Shown here: positions 21,301-32,872 of the stretch, one piece after another | Position numbering within the stretch: the stretch's first letter is position 1 | Layout: each line of letters opens with the position of its first letter | NCBI GenBank assembly: GCA_030144725.1 | Contig: JASKMD010000012.1 | Coordinates: forward strand, 12,082,621-12,146,620 | DNA length: 64,000 bases | From: Haematococcus lacustris | Taxonomy: Eukaryota > Chlorophyta > Chlorophyceae > Chlamydomonadales > Haematococcaceae | Reading direction: 5' to 3' | The notes under the pieces: model-generated | The model's database searches: none | Told to the model about the DNA's origin: nothing | The model's input: the letters and a program-made list of their open reading frames with translations, nothing else | Made by a program: the position numbers and the translations under genes

Positions 21301-22085
21301 ACCGTCGTCGCGTCCACATGCCAAAAGCAAAACATGTTCCGACTGCTGCTGCGTGTTGCAGGTGCCACTCACAACAGCGTGGCGAAGCGTGCTGGTGCGG
21401 CGCGCCTCGCATGTGGTGAAATCGCATGAATTCAAATGTCGATCTTTGGGCAGGCACTGAGCACCGCTGAGAGCGAGATAGTTTTTGCTGCGTCTGCCAC
21501 ATCGTAGCTATGAGTCTCCTCTGTTCGAAGCACTGTTTACATATATTTTTGACTGAGTGGCTGCGGAGATACAGGCTTCGTATCACAGGGGGGTGGTTTT
21601 CAGGTAGTTGGGAACGCCTGACTGACTCATTCAACATGGAACGTTCGACTGTGGGTAAGCTCACTCAGCTGCTACACTTAGGCTGAAGCGTCCTCGGCCG
21701 CACCCTTGATGACCACAAATTCCACACCGGTGGCACGTTCGTTCCAGCCAACCGGAGACCACTAGGCATCCCATCAAAACTAACAACTTGATGCGTATGG
21801 GGCTAACACTGTGCGTGCCCAAGGTGTGTTAGCCTGACAGCCCGCTTGTCCCTCCTCCATTTGAGCCAGACCAGTAGTGGCCACTAGCGGGAATACTAGG
21901 GACCACCGGTGGCCCGACTCAAATGGTGTTAATGGGCTGTGTGGAGTAAACCCAATGCACGTGGACAAAGTGCATGAGTGCCTACTACCTACACTATTGC
22001 CTGACCGCGAGGGCTATTGTGTAGAGTTGGCATGAAAAACATGCGCTGATTGTAAGCTGATCACAGCTCAACAAAGGGGGGCACA
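21300..22085. other. Unassigned sequence
   Basis: I see no supported gene. A segment from about 21995 to 22085 (including TTGCCTGACCGCGAGGGCTA) matches the reverse complement of 57590-57655, and marks the 3' side of the Fanzor-like repeat described next. Confidence 0.4.
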
Positions 22086-22087
22086 CA

Positions 22088-22363
22088 CTACTGTGCCTCA
22101 GCAGGCTGCTGCTGCTGCTGCTGCGCCTTGGGTGGCTTGTCTCGCAGCCGCTTGTAGCCCAGGCCAGGGTACTCCTTTCCCTTGGCTGGCAGAGCTCCCT
22201 GCTCTGGCCACCAGGACAGCTCCAGTGGGCGCCACCTGCTCTCCCCAATGCGCTGCATGCTCAGCGCTGCATTGCAGTCCCTGTCTACCCACCTGCCTGG
22301 CTGTGGGGCTGGCTTAGCTTTGGCAGCCTTGCCCTGGGGGCTGTGGGGGGCGGAGGGCCACAA
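22088..22363 (-). pseudogene. Fanzor-like (TnpB-related) C-terminal fragment, copy 1
   Basis: The minus-strand frame reads PQPGRWVDRDCNAALSM, then QRIGESRWRPLELSWWP, ending in a poly-Gln tail and stop at 22088-22090. D-R-D-x-N-A-A is the RuvC-III motif of TnpB/Fanzor nucleases. It is a different family from the element at 32.8 kb. The plus-strand copy at 57014-57562 is clearly homologous. RuvC-I and RuvC-II parts are not found nearby, so this is a 3' fragment. Confidence 0.55.
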
Positions 22364-22445
22364 CTGGGCACCACATCATGCCCCGCACAGGCTGGTCACG
22401 CTGCTGACTCCAGGCTGGCTTCAACAGCCACCAAGGGTTGCATGG

Positions 22446-24452
22446 TCATTTTCTGCTCTTCTTCTTTGTATGCATTTCTCCTGCGTCACTGCTGCTGCTG
22501 CTGCTGCTGCTGTCACTGTCAGAAGTGCTGCTGCTCCCGCTCCCTCTGCTGCTGCTGTCACTCGAACTAGAATCAGCGTCGGTGGTGCGTGATTTGCGCT
22601 TCTTCTGGGACCTGCTGCTGCGCTTGCTGTCCTTCTTGCTCTTGCTCTTCTTGCCATCGCTACTGTCTTTGCTTTTGACCTTCTTGCTGTGCCGCTTGCT
22701 GCTGCCGGATCTGCTTCCTTTCTTCTTCTTCTGCAGCAGCATAGTCCATCCAAATGCTTGAGTAGCATGCAGCACATGGTGGGAATGCCAGCAGCAGGAC
22801 ATTGCAGCTGGCTGCTCATTCTGTGGCAGTGCAGAAGGCCTTCCTCAGCTTCTATGCTTGCATCTTACCTTCTTGGACGGACTCTTGTCTCTGATCTTGC
22901 CTTTTCCCGACTTGTCCTTGCCTGCCCTGCGCGAGCTTCCAGACAAAGCAGCAGCCCTGTCAGCGTCCAGTTGCCTGCGGAACTCACCTGCGACCACAAA
23001 GAGCAACTTTCACAAGAGTGTGAAAGGCAGCAGGGTGCGCAACCACACCTGCATGTGACATTTTCATGAGGGTGGCTGATCATGGCACGCCTGAAGTACC
23101 ATGCGCTTTTTAAAAGTCAGTGGCACATGCCCTGCCCTGATGCTTCAGCAAAATGACACAAGCAGATGACATGGTGGCACCAGCTTTGCCACGCAAGGCT
23201 GCCCGACCAGACTTGTACACAATGCCTGGCAATTGTTTCCGTGATTCATGGCAAATGGCACTGGCTATGCCCAGTGTGTGACTCCCACTCAATCCTTTGC
23301 ACCACACTGCCTGCATGCGAGGTAAGCTTACTGTCACGCGGGACATGCGTTGCGTATCGCTCTGCATAGCACTCACGCGCTCGCGTTTCCTCCTCGGCCG
23401 CCAGCTCCTCCATCCGGATCTCCTGCTCGTGCCGCTTGGCATTCAAGCGTGCATACTCCTTCTGCCACTCCTCAAGGCTGGGTCTCTGGTCCTGCAGGTC
23501 CAGGCAGAGCAGCCAGGCACCCGATAGGCCAGTTGCGTAGCAGACACACCACACCCAGCAGACTCAATCCGCCAAGCAAGCACATCACAGTCAATCATGG
23601 CTGTCACATGAAGCGCCTGCGCAATCAGGCCCGGTGTCGTGCTGACTTGCTGGTGCTTTTGGTAATAAGAGTTGTGTCTACGCACTCCTGGTCATAGCTT
23701 ACTTCTGGACACAGTGCGCTGGCAGCTGAGGCTTGTCACAGCCAAGGCTGCCACGGCACTGCCAGCCGGCTGCTAGGGTATGCTAGGCTGCTGTCAGAAG
23801 GCTGTTGATAACAGATAACACATCCCTCTACCCCTTAGTAGAGGAGTAATGTGCTGTCAGAAGGCTGCCAGAATGTTGACTATGTTGTGACTACGTTGAC
23901 TATGTTGTGCCAGATCTATGTAACCTTGATAGTGGTGTCTTGGTCTGACCCTGGTTGGGGGCTGCTGTCAGGGGGCTGCTGGAGCCGTGCTGCAGAGCAG
24001 GAAAGTTCAGCGAGCAGCATAGAGCATGTAACTGCCAGAAGCTGGCTGCTTGTGAGCTGTGGGTCAGGCAGGTGTCAAGGGGCTGGTCAGCTCGCCGAAA
24101 GGGCACAGGCCCAGCAGCCAGTAGCGCAGTAGTATGTGTGCACTAGGCAAAGCTTAAGCTGTTGCTTACATCAGAGCATGTGTTTTATGCCAACATCGAT
24201 CGCCCGACTCTCGCAAGGGGGGAGGGGTAGGAAGTTAGGTATTGGTACCGGCTGTAGGTCACAAACACTCAATTCGGAATACAGATAACACAGCCCCTAC
24301 CCGTTAGTAGGGGAATAATGTGCTGTCAGGGGGCTGCAATGTGAGGAGGCTCTTGCCTTGATGCCTGCTGAGCCTTGCACCATCCAGGGCTTAGACAGGT
24401 CCTTCCAGGTGCTGAGGGCCTCCCGCTGCTGCCGCTCGCGCGCTTCAGCCAT
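22446..24452 (-). CDS. Lys/Ser-rich nuclear-type protein, 204 aa, 4 exons
   Basis: Joining exons 24452-24357, 23491-23377, 22987-22869 and 22730-22446 gives 615 nt with phases fitting exactly. Exon 1 begins MAEARERQQREALSTWKDL. Exon 2 is helical and charged (LEEWQKEYARLNAKR, RMEELAAEEE). Exon 3 gives REFRRQLDADRAAALS. Exon 4 is a Lys/Ser-rich tail (KKSKSKKDSKRSSRSQKKR, then long Ser/Asp runs) ending KKKSRK. Intron 1 starts with GC (AAG|GCAAGA); introns 2 and 3 start GTGAGT and GTAAGA. Composition suggests a nuclear, possibly splicing-speckle protein with an N-terminal coiled coil and a basic phosphorylatable tail. I do not recognise the family and assign no function. Start choice: first ATG, which makes all exon phases agree. 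Confidence 0.7.
23811..23867. repeat. Hairpin-bearing 57-bp repeat, copy 1
   Basis: CAGATAACACA, then CCTCTAC-CCCTTA-GTAGAGG (stem 23825-23831 and 23838-23844), then AGTAATGTGCTGTCAG. It lies within intron 1 of the Lys/Ser-rich gene. See 24281-24338. Confidence 0.75.
23988..24072. repeat. ~85-bp repeat, copy 1 (partner at 25079-25171)
   Basis: GCTGCAGAGCAGGAAAGTTC through CAGAAGCTGGCTGCTTGTG matches 25079-25171 in the same orientation with a few substitutions and one small insertion. It falls inside intron 1 of the Lys/Ser-rich gene; the partner is outside the gene. Confidence 0.8.
24281..24338. repeat. Hairpin-bearing repeat, copy 2
   Basis: This is the same layout as 23811-23867 with the stem CCCCTAC-CCGTTA-GTAGGGG at 24294-24313. 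The stem differs from copy 1 by a paired change (T-A to C-G), which keeps the pairing. It is possibly a small folded mobile element. Confidence 0.75.
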
Positions 24453-25659
24453 GGGAACAGCGGCGGCACAGCTCTACACGCCCTGCGGCAGGCGCACATG
24501 CAGGCTGGGGAGAGTGCTGGCCTTGGCTGTCAGGTCTGGAGAGGGCATGAAGGGCCTTGCATGCGTTTGCGTGATGTTGGGCTAGAGCTTGTGTCAGGGC
24601 CAAGGTGAGAGGCTGGGGGGACCTGGTGTGAGTGCACTGATCCAGAACCAGGCAGTGGAGCTAGGCAGGTGGGCGCCGCCCACTGTCAGCCCCTCACCAC
24701 ACCAGACAAGACCAGACCCTCGGCCTGCCTCCCCTTGGGCTGCCTGGCCAGCCAGGTTGCTAGCAGCAGCAGCACAGCACTGCTAATGCACTGCTGTGAC
24801 ACACGCGGAATGCTCTGTGTCCAGAGTCTTGCTGGCCCAGCAGCCAAGGAGTTCAGGCGCGCTAGCTGCAGTTCAGGCCCCATGCACATGAGTTGCTGAC
24901 ACATGTGCCTCCTACAGCCCTAGACAATGAAGGGAACCCGAGCCCAAGACAGTGTACAGGGCCTGGGTGGGCGGCCGCAAGCACCTGGGCAGAGTCTTGG
25001 CAGACTGTATGGCGGGCCCGGCAAACGCTGGGCCGCCGCAATTGCTGCTGCAGTACGCTGTGGCAGCTTGCCAGGAGAGGTGCTGCAGAGCAGGAAAGTT
25101 CAGCGAGCAGCCAGCAGCATAGAACATGTAGCTGCCAGAAGCTGGCTGCTTGTGTAGCTGTGGGTTAGGCAGCTGCTAGAGGCATGTTTATCTACCTGGC
25201 TCTGTGGAGGTTAAGAATCCTCAGTTGCTGTGGATGCACTGCTTGCGGGCGCCAACTGCATCCCCGCCGTGACGCCCCTGCGCGAGTAAGTCTTCCTTTC
25301 TGGAAGTAGCTAAGGGCCCGTCATCCAATGCAACGGCCTGCACAAAGTTAGTTGGTGCCAGCACATTCAGCTGCGATGAAGGTTAATTTGTGCTGTGCGC
25401 GAGCCACATCGCAATACTTACAGCCGTAAACCTGTTGGCGACCTTACCAAAATCTATGTAACTGTCTCCTCATTGCTTCACGGCAATATGATTGTAGAGC
25501 TACGAATCCCGCACGCCTCCCCGTGTAGAACATCCGACGCCCTCGGGGCATGGCGTGCGTATTCGTAAAAAGTGTAAACCGGGCAGCAGTCCGTTGTCGC
25601 TAAACCTTTGATTGACTGTCAACCGCACGCAGAGTACATCACGAGAAGAGTACTCATTT
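24453..25659. other. Intergenic region between two divergent genes
   Basis: The Lys/Ser-rich gene (minus) and the hydrolase gene (plus) start at opposite ends of this 1.2-kb interval, so both promoters should lie here. It holds copy 2 of the ~85-bp repeat (25079-25171). No TATA-like or other element can be assigned with confidence. Confidence 0.4.
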
Positions 25660-28600
25660 ATGTCGAGCATGTCGCGCATCTCCTTGCTGGGCCTTGCGCT
25701 GTCTCGGCGCGGTGCGTCGACCCTCCGGCGTCTTATACGTTTAGCGTGGCGGGTCTTAGCCGACGTCCGGTGGTTACTAAAGCTGATCGGCAGGCCTCTG
25801 CGCACAGCGGGGATAGCTCTGTGCGCCGCCGAGCTAGCCTTCTGGCTCTTCTTCTCGGCGGCACGTCGACGCTTAACGCGCTTGCCTGATGAGCACCGAC
25901 CCAGCGGTGCGCTGGTTGCACCTTCCACCCTTTCTTCCACCCCCTAACGCTGACGCACTGCCCTAGTCACCCCTGAATACTCCACTCACAGAGCTGGACG
26001 GCCAGCTTGTCTTCCAACGTGTGCTGGACTTTGTCAAGACGTTCAACAGCAAATCAGAGCTGACTGGCAAGTTCCAGGCTCACATTCAAACATGGTTCCT
26101 AGGTGCTCCCTGGTAAGTTGTGTCTCTTCCCACTTACTGCGTCAGGTAGAGAGTAGTCCTACAGCTCCACTGCGCAGGCGCCGCGGCTGGCTCCTGCCAC
26201 CTGTGATCTGCTGGGTATGATTCTGGGGCTGGGGTGTGTGAGAGCTCAGGCACTGCGCACACAGGCACACCGTGAGGCGTGGCAACCTCGAGGACCACAT
26301 CGCCCACTCCTTCTACTACACAACCAGGTGAGAGGGGAGGTGGCATGCTGACTTGGAGGAGGCACGACAGGTGAGCGCCTTGTATTTTGGTTGTCACCTA
26401 GTGGTGGTGGTGGGAGCAATGGCGGTGATGATGATGGTGGTGGTGGTGGTGGTGGTGGTGAGAGGGAATGGTGATGGTGATGACCAATAGATGCACACAC
26501 ACCAACAGCACTCAGCCAGGCTCTGCCCTGCCCTACCCTGCCCCTCCCCCCTCGCCCCAGCACATTCCACCCAACCCTACCTTGCCCCTACGCTGCCCTG
26601 CTGGCTTAGCTTGGTGCTAGGGACGTCCTCGCCTGGCACAATGCCTTCCCCAGCTGCCACCTCGCTGCTGCTTTGCCTGCATCCTCCTCCTACTCTCACA
26701 TGTGGGTACCAACCAACCAACTATGCTGTGCTGCTGACATGTGTGATGCATGTGACGGGTTTTGTGTGTGATGTGTGATCATGTGTTCGGGATGTGTACA
26801 ATCGGGGTGTCATGGCGTGGTGTGGGCATGTGGTTTAGGGACGCCATGCTGGCAGAGGGACATGGGGAGCTGCTATCGGAGATGGTGGACCGGCTGCAGG
26901 CCAGCTTCAAGCTAGAGAGCGTCCCTGACGGTTACAACCCGCATTTGAAGGTGGGCAGAGGCGGGAGTCTGCTAGGCAGGGGTCAGCCAGGGGGGAGGAT
27001 GAGGGGGCCAGGAGCGACTGCAGCCTGACTGCTTGTGGCTGTGGGGTCGGGTGTGCCAGTTGGTGGTGGGAGATGCTAGTGAAAATGGGTGATGGAACAT
27101 GCTAGAGGAAAATGACAAGGCAGATGGTGTGCGCTTGGATTTGCCAGGCTGCGGTGAAAGCAGGTATGGCAGTAACAGCTGTGCAGGTGCAGGGCAGGTG
27201 CAGCAGGGGTGCAGGCGGCAGGGCAGCGCACGCGCTGCCCCTCCTCCCCTGGCTGCGCGCTGTGAGTCTTGCTGGCATCTGGTGCGGTCTAGCAGCTGTG
27301 GGCTAGCAGGCTGCCCCCTTCCCCTCCCACGCAGGCCATGTGGCACCTGCACCAGCCAGTGCGAGTGCAATACCGGCCGCTGACCTTTTACCTGTGCATG
27401 GAGGCATGCGCCGCCATTAGCTGGAGCGCCATGCGCCTCATGGGCTTCCGTCAGGGTAGCGCTGGCGGCTTGACCTTCTGGTACGGCCTGACTTAGCCGC
27501 AACATGGCTTTGACCCCTACATGGCACTGCTGGGTGGCAGTGTGGCTCTCGCACACAGGCTTGCATGGCTTGCATGCAGCATGGCGCAGAGGTGCATGAT
27601 GATTATCAACAGAAAGACTGAGAAGCAGCAGACAGTCACACTTTGCACCACTTGCTGCTGGGCAGCTGCGAGAGAGGCTACAGCTGGTTGGTGGGGAAAT
27701 CAAGCAGAGGTGTGTGGTGGAAACAGTTAGTGGAGGTTGGTGAAGGAAGCGTACAGCGGGGGTGGGAGGAAAGAACAAGAAGATATCAGCATCTTCCGCC
27801 CAGCCAGTTGCACACGCCAGCAGCACTTAGCCAGGCTCTGTGCCGCCCTGCCCTGCCCTTCCCTCCTCGCCCCAGCACACTCCACCCAACCATACCTCGT
27901 CCCTACCCTGCTCCGCTGGCCTAGCTTTGTGCTAGGGGCGTCCTGACTCGAGCAGAGGGTGGTGGAGGACACCAGTAGAGCTGTATGGTGGAGGAAACTA
28001 ATCAAGGGTGGTGGAGTGAACCGGCGGTGGTGTATGATAGCGGAGGAAGCAAGCAGAGGACACAATGCGAGGGTGATGGAGTGGGCTCATAGAGGGGTAT
28101 GGTGGCAGCAGGGTGCAGCCTGCCTCTGCCTGCTGTCCCAGCTACCCTTGTTCTTGCCCCTTGTTGCTCCTGCCTGATGCGGCAGGTTCACTCCCGACCT
28201 GACCCTGACCCCAGCCACTGCACGAGACACAGCCCAGCAGCTGGTCCCTGCCGCTACCCCTCAGCTGCATCAGCTGCTGCAGGCACAGCTGGCAGGCGTG
28301 ATGGCGTCCACGGCCAGCAGCCAGGACGTGGGCTCAGTGGCCGACACCTACCTGGCCGTCACTGGCCTGGCTGACGTGGCAGCCTCCCTCCCTCGCACCC
28401 CACTGCCTCAGGCGCTGAAGTGTGATGCGAGTGAGACAGAGGGGGCCGAGGGGGCACTGGAGCAGACCAGGGTTGGAGCACCGCTGGGGCCTGCTGCGTC
28501 TGCAGAGGGGCAGCAGCAGGGGCAGGGGGGGAGGGGGGGGCAGGGGCAGGGGCAGCTGCAGGGGCAGGGGGGGAGGGAGGGGCAGGGGCGGCAGCAGGGG

Positions 28601-30539
28601 CAAGGGGCGGTGGAGGGGCAGGGGGGGAGGACTCTGCTGCAGAGCGTGGGTGGCAGTGCCCTGAGCGCTGACAGCAGGCACTGCAGGTCAGGCGGTGTAG
28701 AGGGCCAGCAGCAGCAGGGGCAGGGGACAGGAGGCGGCGGCAGAGACCAGGCAGCTGGGCTGACCTCGTCAACACGTCCTCCTGCCTCCTGCCTCCCTGA
28801 GAGCAGCATCAGCCACAGCAGCTTAGAAGCAGAGGACGTAGTGCAGGGGGTTGGGAGTGCGCCCCAGGGGCCGGGTGGGGGGAGGCTGCTGCTGGCCCCC
28901 CCGCTCTCTGGCCCAGGGGCAGCAGCAGCCCCGCCTGCCCCTCCGGCCCCGCCCCCCCTGACCCCCATCGTGTTCCTGCACGGTGTGGGTGTGGGGCTGC
29001 TGACCTACCTACAGATCCTGCTGCGCATGCGCCGCACCGCCGCCGCCCGGGCCCAGCCCCTGGTGGTGCTGGAGTTCCCCTGGGTGGGCATGCGGCTGAG
29101 CCACGAGGTGCCCACTGCAGACCAGGTGGCGCTGGCCATGGTGCACATCATGGACCGCCTGGGCGTGGCCAAGGTCAGAGCCACCCCTTGTGGCACCCCT
29201 GTGGGCGTGGGGGAGGAGGGGCGGGCGGCAGGGGGCTGCTGCTGCTCCTGCTCCTGGAGACACGCCCAGCTGTAGGGGGAGGGGTAGCTTGCACCCTGTC
29301 CCCTGCCCTGCCCTTCAATGCTGTGGTCCTCTGCCCCAGCCGCAGCTACCGACTCTAGCCTGCCCCCCTCTGCTGCCGTCCCTCCGCACCTGTAGCCGCT
29401 GGGTTAGGGTTAGGGGCAGGGTTAGCCCCTACCTAACCCTAACCCTAATCCTAACCCTAACCCTAACCCTTCCCTCTGCACCTGTAGCCGCTGCCTCCCC
29501 TGCACCCCGGGGCTGACCTGACTCTGCCCCTCCCACCTTGCCACCCCCCACCCACCCCTCGCCCTCACTGCTGCTGTGCAGGCTAGCGTTGTGGCTCACT
29601 CCTACGGCTCCTTTGTGGCCTCGCGCCTAGCCCAGCTGCACGGCGCGCGTGTGGACCGCATGGTGCTGATTGACCCGGTCTGCCTGGGCATGTTCATGCC
29701 GCAGCTGCTGCACACCTTCCTGTACGCTTCTCCCCGGCGGGACAGCCTGTGGCACTGGGTCAAGGACGTGTTCATGCGGCTCATCGCCAGGGAGCTGCAC
29801 GTCGCCACAACCTTCTGCCGCCGCTTTTACTGGACGGACGTGCAGCTGTGAGTGGTGCTGGGGGAGGAGGGGAGGAGGGGAGGAGAGGGGGGAAGGTGAG
29901 GGGGGCAGGGAGGTGTCTGGCTGCCTAGCATCACATGATGAGCTGGGTCGCCTACTGCTCCTGCTGTTGATGCTGATGCTGGCCCGTATGCTCCCCGCCC
30001 ATTCTTCGAGCTGGGTTGGGCTGGGCCTTGGTACGGGGCCTGGGTGGATGTGTGAGCGGGCGGCTGGCGAGTGGGTGGGCAGGCGGGTGGGCGGGCGGGT
30101 GAGTGGGTGTGCATGGCAACTGCTGGCGCGCAGTGAGCCCAGCCAGCTGCCCCCGCACTCCCTGGTGGTGGTGGGTGGCCAGGACGAGCTGCTGCACGGC
30201 GAGGAGGTGGCCCACGCAGTTCACCTGGAGGCGCAGTCGCGCTCAGCAGCCAGCGCAGCGCAGCTCCTCGCCCTCACCTCCCCAGCCAGCCCCCCAGCCA
30301 GCCCCTCCAGCAGCGCCCCCCCCCACACCCTCCCCCGCCCCCCCACCGGCCCCGCTACCATGCTGGTCAGTGGGGCAGAGCAGGGGGGCGGCGAGGTGGC
30401 TTGTTTGCCAGGGGATGGCGGTGTGGGTCCCGCCTCCACTCAGCTGCTGTACTACCCTGACATGGGCCATGCGGACATCGTGTTCAAGTATCGGGTGCAG
30501 ACCAAGGTGCTGAAGGAGGTCATGGCCTTCCTGGGCTGA
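25660..30539 (+). CDS. Alpha/beta-hydrolase with N-terminal membrane anchor, 8 exons
   Basis: Exons 25660-25906, 25992-26112, 26265-26327, 26839-26950, 27335-27480, 28186-29173, 29582-29847 and 30134-30539 join in frame to about 782 aa. ATG 25660 is the first in frame; ATG 25669 is an alternative. The N-terminus is basic, then hydrophobic (ALCAAELAFWLFF), suggesting membrane attachment. Exon 6 holds a low-complexity Gly/Gln insert and then the fold begins: PIVFLHGVG (oxyanion HG), nucleophile elbow VVAHSYGS (exon 7), acid GGQDELL and histidine YPDMGHADI (exon 8). The triad Ser-Asp-His is therefore complete and the enzyme probably active as an esterase/lipase-type hydrolase; the substrate is unknown. 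A related architecture occurs in fungal and algal membrane hydrolases. Introns are 85-705 nt with GT-AG ends. Confidence 0.8.
26493..26632 (+). repeat. Intron-internal duplicate, copy 1 (partner 27808-27944)
   Basis: The stretch running from ACACCAACAGCACTCAGCC through GCCCCAGCACA to TAGGGACGTCC, in intron 3 of the hydrolase, matches intron 5 (27808-27944) at most positions. The two introns share no other long similarity by eye. Confidence 0.7.
27808..27944 (+). repeat. Intron-internal duplicate, copy 2
   Basis: In intron 5 of the hydrolase gene; see 26493-26632. Pyrimidine-rich, ending CTAGGGGCGTCC. Confidence 0.7.
29399..29475. repeat. Interstitial telomere-like inverted repeat in an intron
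   Basis: GGGTTAGGGTTAGG on one side and CCTAACCCTAACCC on the other are separated by a short spacer; further CCCTAA units then follow. This lies in intron 6 of the hydrolase. TTAGGG is the telomere unit of some green algae, while Chlamydomonas itself uses TTTTAGGG. Confidence 0.8.
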
Positions 30540-31940
30540 GGGCGGGGGCGTAGGCTCAGGCCAGCTGGTAGGGCTCGTGGCCGCAGGGTAGGGCCCAGGC
30601 TGCCAAGTGATGGCGGAGGAGTGGGGCAGGCAGCAGGGTGGGGGGAGGGGCCTGACGGGGGCCCAGGTGCATCGCCTTGATGCCAGGCTGGCGGGGTCAT
30701 GTGGCATGAGAGGGGTCGGGGGGGTGAGGAGCAGGAGAGGGGAGCGCTGTGGAGTAGGTCGCGAGTTGCTGGGTGTGGGGCAGGTCCTAGGGTGGCCTTG
30801 AGGCAGGCCCTGGCTGGAGTGTCTACGTCACAGAGGAGCGTGTGTGCTATAGCGTGGAGCAGCGCGCTGCCACTGCTACAGGGCGGGGCAGGTGGCTGGG
30901 CTGCTGGGCGCACTGCTGGGTGAGGGTGTGGGTGAGGTGAAGTAAGATGGGATGAGCAGTGTTGCTGGGAGGAAGGCGCCAGCCTGGGTCAGTCCTAGTT
31001 TGGCTGCTGTCTGAGTGCCAGGTAGGGCCAGGCTTGCATGACGTCCGAGCAGGTGTTGTGAGCTGGCTGAGAGGCAGAGGCCCGGCTCCCTTGCGCGCTT
31101 TAGCCCTCTTACTAACCCTGGCCCTCATCCTGATCCACCACTGCCAAGCTCTGTGGTGCAATAAGCTGTGCACCCGTGCGCCGCCCACCTCCCAACAGCA
31201 CCTGTGTTGGTGCTCATGCGCTTGCATGCCATGCAAGCATGCATCTTGGAAGGCAACCGCACCAGCAGTCAGGCTACAGATGTGTGCAGCATTGCCATTG
31301 AGGGACGAGGGAGGTGAGGCAGTCACAGAGAGGCAGACCAACAGGCAGGCAGACAGCTTTGCCCACAATGTCCCTTGGGCCGAAGGCCAGCAGGGGGATG
31401 TGGGGCTGGCTGGGACAGACTGTGATCCAACGTAATGCCCTCGTATTGCTTGCACCTGCGTGCCGCACAACACAACGCATGCAGGTGCCCATGTCCAGGC
31501 TTGTACTCAGAAGTGAGGTAGCCACTTTGCAACCACTTGATGCCAAGAGCAATGCATCACTCACATAGCCAGTGTAAGCAGGTGGCATCATTAAAGTAAG
31601 TAGGGGTAGCATTGTCATTTCAAGCTTCACACATGATGGCGGCTGCCAGGTGTGAGATTCGACAAATATTGTGGCCAGCTCAGCTAGTGCCGTGTGGCAG
31701 ATGTTGAGCATGGCCAGTGATGCTAGCTATCTGTCAACCACCTGGCATTGTGCAGCAGCAGAGAGACTGCAGCCCAAACAGAGTTAGGTTTAGGGTTACC
31801 CGTACCCTCAAACCTGATGGCAGTTGGTTGCTCTCCACTAGCTTCCTACCTAGGAGTCAGACATGCAAACTTTGTACTGTTCATGCAATGCATCGCAGTT
31901 TCTACTCAACTCTTGTAGAATACAAGTATGGTGCAGTTTT
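30540..31940. other. Unassigned 3' flank of the hydrolase gene
   Basis: I see no supported gene. The first few hundred bases should contain the 3' UTR. No TGTAA polyadenylation signal of the kind used in volvocine algae was confidently placed. Confidence 0.35.
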
Positions 31941-32375
31941 TTTCATTAGTTCCAAAGAGATCTAATATTAGTCAAGTGCTTCTCACACCCTACCGGTCAA
32001 CGGAACCTTCCGAACCTCTTGCGACTGCCTCGGCAAATTCATGTTTTGACCCTGCAGTAAATTGTCGCAGCTTTCTCTTGTATTCCTGGTAAGCCCACAG
32101 CCCAGGAGAGCGTGGTTTTGTCATAGTTTGAACGGTGTAAGGCGGTCTTAATAGGGTATATCTTCAATTTACCCTCATCATAAATCAGGGTGCGGTTTTT
32201 CTCATTAGTTCTCCTGAGATCTAATATCAGTCAAATGTGTTTCATGAGATCTAATATTAGTCAAATGTGTCAAATGAGTCACCAACCACGCATATTTACC
32301 GGGCTATGTACCAAATCTCAGGCCGAAAATCACATTACCGGGCTATGTACCAAATCTCAGGCCGAAAATCCAAAA
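31940..32375. repeat. AT-richer region with short direct repeats
   Basis: GAGATCTAATATTAGTCAA-type words occur at about 31958, 32216 and 32248. A 39-bp tandem pair starts at 32296 and 32335 (TTACCGGGCTATGTACCAAA followed by TCTCAGGCCGAAAATC). No gene seen. Confidence 0.7.
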
Positions 32376-32659
32376 AAAGCTGTTACTAATTTGCCTGAGT
32401 GGTTGCACCACGAGTTGCAGGCACCGCCCTTGGAGGAGGCGCATCACCGCTGGCGGCACCGTCGTGGGCTGTATCCCTCCAGCTAAAAGGAGTGCCACAG
32501 CCACGGCATTTGCCTCCCCCGGCAGGCCCTCCATGCTGGGTTGTTGAACAACACGTAGAAGTTTGAACAAGCCGAGCAAAAGGAGCAATTGCAAAATTAC
32601 CTCAGCCGAGTTAGGCCCCTGAACAAACACCATTAGCAACGCTGAACCCCACAGCCCTC

Positions 32660-32770
32660 ATGCTACACCAAAATAAAGCATGAGTTGGAATCGAACCTGG
32701 CTGCGAGCTCATCATTGTAAAGGCTACCGACAGTGTGCCTAATGCGCACTTCAGCTCAGCCTTCTGGTGT
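32660..32770 (-). other. tRNA-like / SINE-like segment (weak)
   Basis: The minus strand contains GGTTCGATTCC, a perfect pol III B-box, with GAGCTGAAGTG upstream as a poor A-box. The flanking arms do not pair well as a T stem or acceptor stem, so it is not a functional tRNA. A tRNA-derived SINE fragment is possible. Confidence 0.25.
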
Positions 32771-32872
32771 GTGTGCCTGTTGCTAGAGCCCCAGTAGCTC
32801 AAAACCACACACATCCCCTTTGTGAGGGGTTCATTGTTTTTTTTTGCTGGGATTGTCTTGAGCTGTAGCTGG

